Positions 12,956 to 16,063 of a stretch of 16,063 nt of DNA are shown one piece after another; positions within the stretch are counted from its first letter, which is position 1, and every line of letters starts with the position of its first letter. Made by a program: the position numbers and the translations under genes. This DNA comes from an uncultured Pseudoxanthomonas sp. GTDB lineage: Bacteria > Pseudomonadota > Gammaproteobacteria > Xanthomonadales > Xanthomonadaceae. The stretch lies in NCBI GenBank assembly GCA_946479745.1, contig CAMLGZ010000038.1:1-16063 (forward strand), written 5' to 3'. The notes beneath the pieces were generated by a model. The model saw only the letters and a list, made by a program, of their open reading frames with translations, made no database searches and was not told the DNA's origin.

Positions 12956-13330
12956 ATGGCAACGATCAACCAGCTCGTCCGCAAGCCGCGGCAGGCCCCC
13001 ACTTACAAGAGCCAGTCGCCCGCGCTGGACAAGTGCCCGCAGCGTCGCGGCGTGTGCACGCGCGTCTACACCACCACCCCGAAGAAGCCGAACTCGGCGC
13101 TTCGCAAGGTGGCAAAAGTGCGCCTGACCAACCAGGAAGAAATCATCAGCTACATCGGCGGTGAAGGCCACAACCTGCAGGAGCACTCCGTGGTGCTGGT
13201 GCGCGGCGGCCGCGTGAAGGATCTTCCGGGTGTGCGTTACCACACCGTCCGCGGTTCGCTGGACGCCTCCGGCGTCGCCAAACGTCGCCAGGGCCGTTCC
13301 AAGTACGGCGCCAAGCGTCCGAAGTCCTAA
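12956..13330 (+). CDS. rpsL: 30S ribosomal protein S12 (124 aa)
   Basis: S12 sits at the decoding centre and influences accuracy; it is the classic site of streptomycin resistance mutations. The start ATG at 12956 gives [12 protein letters not shown]. The frame is open upstream to an ATG at 12782, but that extension runs through the promoter and leader and is unlike any S12. [16 protein letters not shown] (37-52) has K43 and [13 protein letters not shown] (84-96) has K88, both wild-type, so no streptomycin resistance is expected from this gene. D89 is the residue methylthiolated by RimO in E. coli. Length equals E. coli S12. The ribosome binding site is poor (only GAAG at 12941-12944 and an A-rich stretch). 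It is the first gene of the str operon. Confidence 0.99.
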   Translation: MATINQLVRKPRQAPTYKSQSPALDKCPQRRGVCTRVYTTTPKKPNSALRKVAKVRLTNQEEIISYIGGEGHNLQEHSVVLVRGGRVKDLPGVRYHTVRGSLDASGVAKRRQGRSKYGAKRPKS

Positions 13331-13376
13331 GGCGCGTTTCGTCGCCAAACCACAGATTTGAATAGGTAAGTAGATC

Positions 13377-13844
13377 ATGTCGCGTAAAGGCTCAACCCCA
13401 CAGCGTACCGTCCTGCCGGATCCCAAGCACGGCAGCCACACCATCGCCCGTTTCATCAACATGGTCATGTACAGCGGCAAGAAGTCCGTCGCTGAGAAGA
13501 TCGTGTACGGCGCCATGGATGTGATCAGCGAAAAGAATCCCAACGCCCTCGAGCTGGTCGAGAAAGCGCTGGACAACATCTCGCCGACGGTCGAAGTGAA
13601 GTCGCGTCGCGTCGGCGGCGCCACCTATCAGGTGCCGGTCGAAGTGCGTTCGTCGCGCCGCCTGGCCCTGGCCATGCGCTGGTTGATCGAGTCGGCGCGC
13701 AAGCGCGGCGAGAACAGCATGCCGCGCAAGCTGGCTGCCGAACTGATGGATGCCTCGGAAAACCGCGGCGGCGCCATCAAGAAGCGTGAAGAAACCCACC
13801 GCATGGCGGAAGCGAACAAGGCGTTCGCGCACTACCGCTGGTGA
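13377..13844 (+). CDS. rpsG: 30S ribosomal protein S7 (155 aa)
   Basis: S7 is the primary assembly protein of the 30S head, binds the 3' major domain of 16S rRNA and lies next to the E-site tRNA. In E. coli free S7 also represses the str operon. The ATG at 13377 follows AGG (13364-13366). Family motifs include [21 protein letters not shown] (26-46 approximately), [21 protein letters not shown] (68-88 approximately) and the tail [11 protein letters not shown]. Length is standard for the shorter S7 form. The spacer from rpsL is 46 bp and contains one short stem, GGCG (13331-13334) with CGCC (13343-13346). Confidence 0.98.
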   Translation: MSRKGSTPQRTVLPDPKHGSHTIARFINMVMYSGKKSVAEKIVYGAMDVISEKNPNALELVEKALDNISPTVEVKSRRVGGATYQVPVEVRSSRRLALAMRWLIESARKRGENSMPRKLAAELMDASENRGGAIKKREETHRMAEANKAFAHYRW

Positions 13845-13852
13845 TTTGCCCC

Positions 13853-13898
13853 GGTCCGCGGGCGCTGCGTGTATCGCTGGCGCCTTGAAACGCGGACC
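13853..13898 (+). other. Large nested stem between rpsG and fusA
   Basis: GGTCCGCG (13853-13860) pairs with CGCGGACC (13891-13898). Directly inside, GGCGC (13861-13865) pairs with GCGCC (13880-13884), leaving TTGAAA bulged on the 3' side, and GCG (13867-13869) can pair with CGC (13875-13877). It starts 8 nt after the rpsG stop. It may limit read-through or protect the rpsL-rpsG mRNA. Confidence 0.5.
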
Positions 13899-13902
13899 TA
13901 TC

Positions 13903-13919
13903 GGCACCATTTAGGTGCC
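13903..13919 (+). other. Short perfect hairpin before fusA
   Basis: GGCACC (13903-13908) pairs with GGTGCC (13914-13919) around loop ATTTA. It follows the large stem at 13853-13898 after 4 nt. There is no U-run after it. Confidence 0.45.
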
Positions 13920-13954
13920 CTTGCGACGGTAATCGCCGCATGACGAATCCGAAG

Positions 13955-13970
13955 GCCGCCCACGGGCGGC
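13955..13970 (+). other. Hairpin close to the fusA start
   Basis: GCCGCC (13955-13960) pairs with GGCGGC (13965-13970) around loop CACG. It ends 40 nt before the fusA GTG and is the third structure in the 166-nt rpsG-fusA spacer; the rest of the spacer up to the start is A-rich and unpaired. Confidence 0.45.
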
Positions 13971-14010
13971 GTTCGGCCATCCGCAAACACAAAAACAAAG
14001 AGAGACTGTC

Positions 14011-16063
14011 GTGGCTCGCACCACTCCCATCGAGCGTTACCGCAACTTCGGCATCATGGCCCACATCGACGCGGGCAAGACCACCACGTCGGAGCGCATC
14101 CTGTTCTACACCGGCGTCAGCCACAAGATCGGTGAAGTGCACGATGGCGCCGCGACCATGGACTGGATGGAGCAGGAGCAGGAGCGTGGCATCACCATCA
14201 CCTCCGCTGCGACCACGGCGTTCTGGAAAGGCATGGACAAGTCCATGGCCGAACACCGCTTCAACATCATCGACACCCCCGGCCACGTCGACTTCACCAT
14301 CGAAGTCGAGCGTTCGCTGCGCGTGCTCGACGGTGCGGTGTTCGTGCTGTGCGCCGTAGGCGGCGTGCAGCCGCAGTCCGAGACCGTCTGGCGCCAGGCC
14401 AACAAGTATTCCGTGCCGCGCATGGCGTTCGTCAACAAGATGGACCGCACCGGCGCCAACTTCGACAAGGTCGTCGAGCAGCTGAAGAGCCGCCTGGGCG
14501 CATACGCCGTCCCCATGCAGGTGCCGATCGGCGCCGAAGAGGGTTTCGAGGGCGTGGTCGACCTGCTGAAGATGAAGGCGATCCATTGGGATACCGCCTC
14601 GCAGGGCACCACCTTCGAATACCGCGAAATCCCGGCCGAGTTGCAGGACAAGGCCGTGGCCGCGCGCGCGTTCATGGTCGAGGCCGCTGCCGAAGCCAGC
14701 GAAGCGCTGATGGACAAGTACCTCAACGAGGGCGAGCTGTCCGAAACCGAGATCATCGACGGTCTGCGCCAGCGCACCCTGAAGGTCGAGATCGTGCCCG
14801 TATTCTGCGGTAGCGCGTTCAAGAACAAGGGCGTGCAGGCCATGCTCGACGGCGTCGTGCACCTGCTGCCTTCGCCTTCCGACCGCCCGCCGGTTGCGGG
14901 TATCGACGAAGACGACAAGGAAGACTCCCGTCCGGCCACCGACGCCGCGCCGTTCTCGGCGCTGGCGTTCAAGATCATGACCGACCCGTTCGTGGGTTCG
15001 CTGACCTTCTTCCGCGTCTATTCGGGCGTGCTCAATTCGGGCGACGCGGTGTACAACCCGGTCAAGTCGAAGAAGGAGCGCGTGGGCCGCATCCTGCAGA
15101 TGCACTCCAACGAGCGCAGCGAAATCAAGGAAGTGCGCGCGGGCGATATCGCCGCCGCGGTGGGTCTGAAAGACGTGACCACCGGCGACACCCTGTGCGC
15201 GCAGGACCACATCATCACCCTGGAACGCATGATCTTCCCGGAGCCCGTCATCTCGATGGCGGTGGAACCGAAGACCAAGTCCGACCAGGAAAAAATGGGC
15301 ATCGCCCTGGGCCGTCTGGCGCAGGAAGATCCCTCGTTCCGTGTGCGTACCGACGAAGAATCGGGCCAGACCATCATCGCCGGCATGGGCGAGCTGCACC
15401 TGGACATCCTGGTGGACCGCATGAAGCGCGAGTTCAACGTGGAAGCCAACGTCGGCAAGCCGCAGGTCGCCTACCGTGAAACCATCCGCAAGGCGGTCAA
15501 GCAGGAAGGCAAGTTCGTGCGTCAGTCCGGTGGTCGCGGCCAGTACGGCCATATCGTCATCGAGATGGCGCCGCAGGAACGTGGCGTGGGCTTCACCTTC
15601 GAGAACGCCATCGTCGGTGGCGTGGTGCCGAAGGAATACGTCACCGCTTCGGGCAAGGGCATTGAAGAGGCCATGAAGAGCGGCCCGCTGGCCGGCTTCC
15701 CGGTGGTGGACGTGTCGGTCAAGGCTGTGGACGGTTCGTTCCATGACGTGGACTCCAACGAAATGGCGTTCAAGGTCGCCGGCTCGATGGCGTTCAAGGA
15801 AGCCTTCGCCAAGGCCAATCCCGTGTTGCTCGAGCCGATGATGAAGGTCGAGATCGTCACGCCCGAGGATTATCTGGGCGACGTGATGGGCGACGTCAGC
15901 CGTCGTCGCGGCATCCTGCAGGGCCAGGAAGACAGCCCGTCCGGCAAGGTGATCGACGCGATGGTGCCGCTGGGCGAAATGTTCGGCTACGCCACCACGC
16001 TGCGCTCCATGTCGCAGGGTCGCGCCACCTTCACGATGGAATTCGACCACTACGCCGAAGCGC
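14011..16063 (+). CDS. fusA: Elongation factor G, 3' end cut by window edge (684 codons present)
   Basis: EF-G is the GTPase that moves mRNA and tRNAs through the ribosome after peptide transfer and, with RRF, splits ribosomes. The start is a GTG at 14011 ([20 protein letters not shown]), with AGAGAGA-type purines just upstream. The G domain shows the P-loop AHIDAGKTT (17-25), [11 protein letters not shown] (59-69) for G2, DTPGH (88-92) for G3 and NKMD (142-145) for G4. Domain IV carries GGRGQYGH. The frame is open to the window edge, where the sequence [10 protein letters not shown] corresponds to a point about 20 residues before the end of E. coli EF-G (704 aa). Nothing is broken in the visible part. 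It follows rpsG by 166 bp with three hairpins between. Confidence 0.98.
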   Translation, partial: MARTTPIERYRNFGIMAHIDAGKTTTSERILFYTGVSHKIGEVHDGAATMDWMEQEQERGITITSAATTAFWKGMDKSMAEHRFNIIDTPGHVDFTIEVERSLRVLDGAVFVLCAVGGVQPQSETVWRQANKYSVPRMAFVNKMDRTGANFDKVVEQLKSRLGAYAVPMQVPIGAEEGFEGVVDLLKMKAIHWDTASQGTTFEYREIPAELQDKAVAARAFMVEAAAEASEALMDKYLNEGELSETEIIDGLRQRTLKVEIVPVFCGSAFKNKGVQAMLDGVVHLLPSPSDRPPVAGIDEDDKEDSRPATDAAPFSALAFKIMTDPFVGSLTFFRVYSGVLNSGDAVYNPVKSKKERVGRILQMHSNERSEIKEVRAGDIAAAVGLKDVTTGDTLCAQDHIITLERMIFPEPVISMAVEPKTKSDQEKMGIALGRLAQEDPSFRVRTDEESGQTIIAGMGELHLDILVDRMKREFNVEANVGKPQVAYRETIRKAVKQEGKFVRQSGGRGQYGHIVIEMAPQERGVGFTFENAIVGGVVPKEYVTASGKGIEEAMKSGPLAGFPVVDVSVKAVDGSFHDVDSNEMAFKVAGSMAFKEAFAKANPVLLEPMMKVEIVTPEDYLGDVMGDVSRRRGILQGQEDSPSGKVIDAMVPLGEMFGYATTLRSMSQGRATFTMEFDHYAEA

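Noticed and set aside
13940..14359. Plus-strand open frame of 139 codons overlapping the fusA start
   Set aside because: Most of it is a shifted frame of fusA, rich in Ser, Arg and Pro, with no ribosome binding site before its ATG.
13777..16050. Long open frame (757 codons) on the minus strand opposite fusA and the rpsG end
   Set aside because: Antisense shadow of fusA with the same biased composition; it also crosses the structured rpsG-fusA spacer.

Overview
This window is a core housekeeping region: the tuf / secE-nusG / rplKAJL / rpoBC / rpsL-rpsG-fusA cluster of a high-GC gammaproteobacterium. All genes are on the + strand. The proteins (RpoB of 1383 aa, RpoC of 1409 aa, the L10 and SecE sequences, a single tRNA-Trp between tuf and secE) fit the Xanthomonadaceae, in the Lysobacter / Xanthomonas / Pseudoxanthomonas neighbourhood. 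That placement is from remembered family resemblance, not a search.

Layout. Bases 1-59 are the 3' end of a tuf gene (EF-Tu). After two hairpins comes tRNA-Trp (177-252), then secE (310-702), nusG (716-1273), rplK (1370-1798) and rplA (1803-2501). A 424-bp spacer follows, holding a REP-like palindrome and a structured leader, and then rplJ (2926-3540) and rplL (3595-3966). A 286-bp spacer with a strong GAAA-loop hairpin and a second, bulged hairpin precedes rpoB (4253-8404). rpoC (8504-12733) comes next, then a 222-bp spacer with hairpins and a near-consensus sigma-70 promoter, then rpsL (12956-13330), rpsG (13377-13844) and fusA (14011 to beyond the window end, about 20 codons missing).

How the genes work together. 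They encode the transcription machinery (beta, beta', NusG), the ribosomal stalk and L1/L11 region where translation factors dock (L10, L7/L12, L11, L1), the factors that use that site (EF-Tu, EF-G), two 30S proteins (S12, S7), one tRNA and a subunit of the protein-export channel (SecE). Regulation is probably by the autogenous feedback and attenuation known in enterobacteria. The sequence offers candidate RNA structures for an L1 site before rplK, an L10 site before rplJ, an attenuator before rpoB and a separate promoter for the str operon before rpsL. These are predictions from base pairing read by eye.

I found no mobile element, CRISPR array, defence system or unexplained protein-coding gene. 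The interest lies in the non-coding spacers (structured leaders, paired hairpins with GGA in the loop, a REP-like palindrome) and in small lineage features of the proteins (a long Ala/Glu/Pro tail on L10, a similar tail on RpoC, and an insertion in RpoB relative to E. coli). Very long open frames on the minus strand opposite rpoB, rpoC and fusA are judged to be GC-rich shadows.
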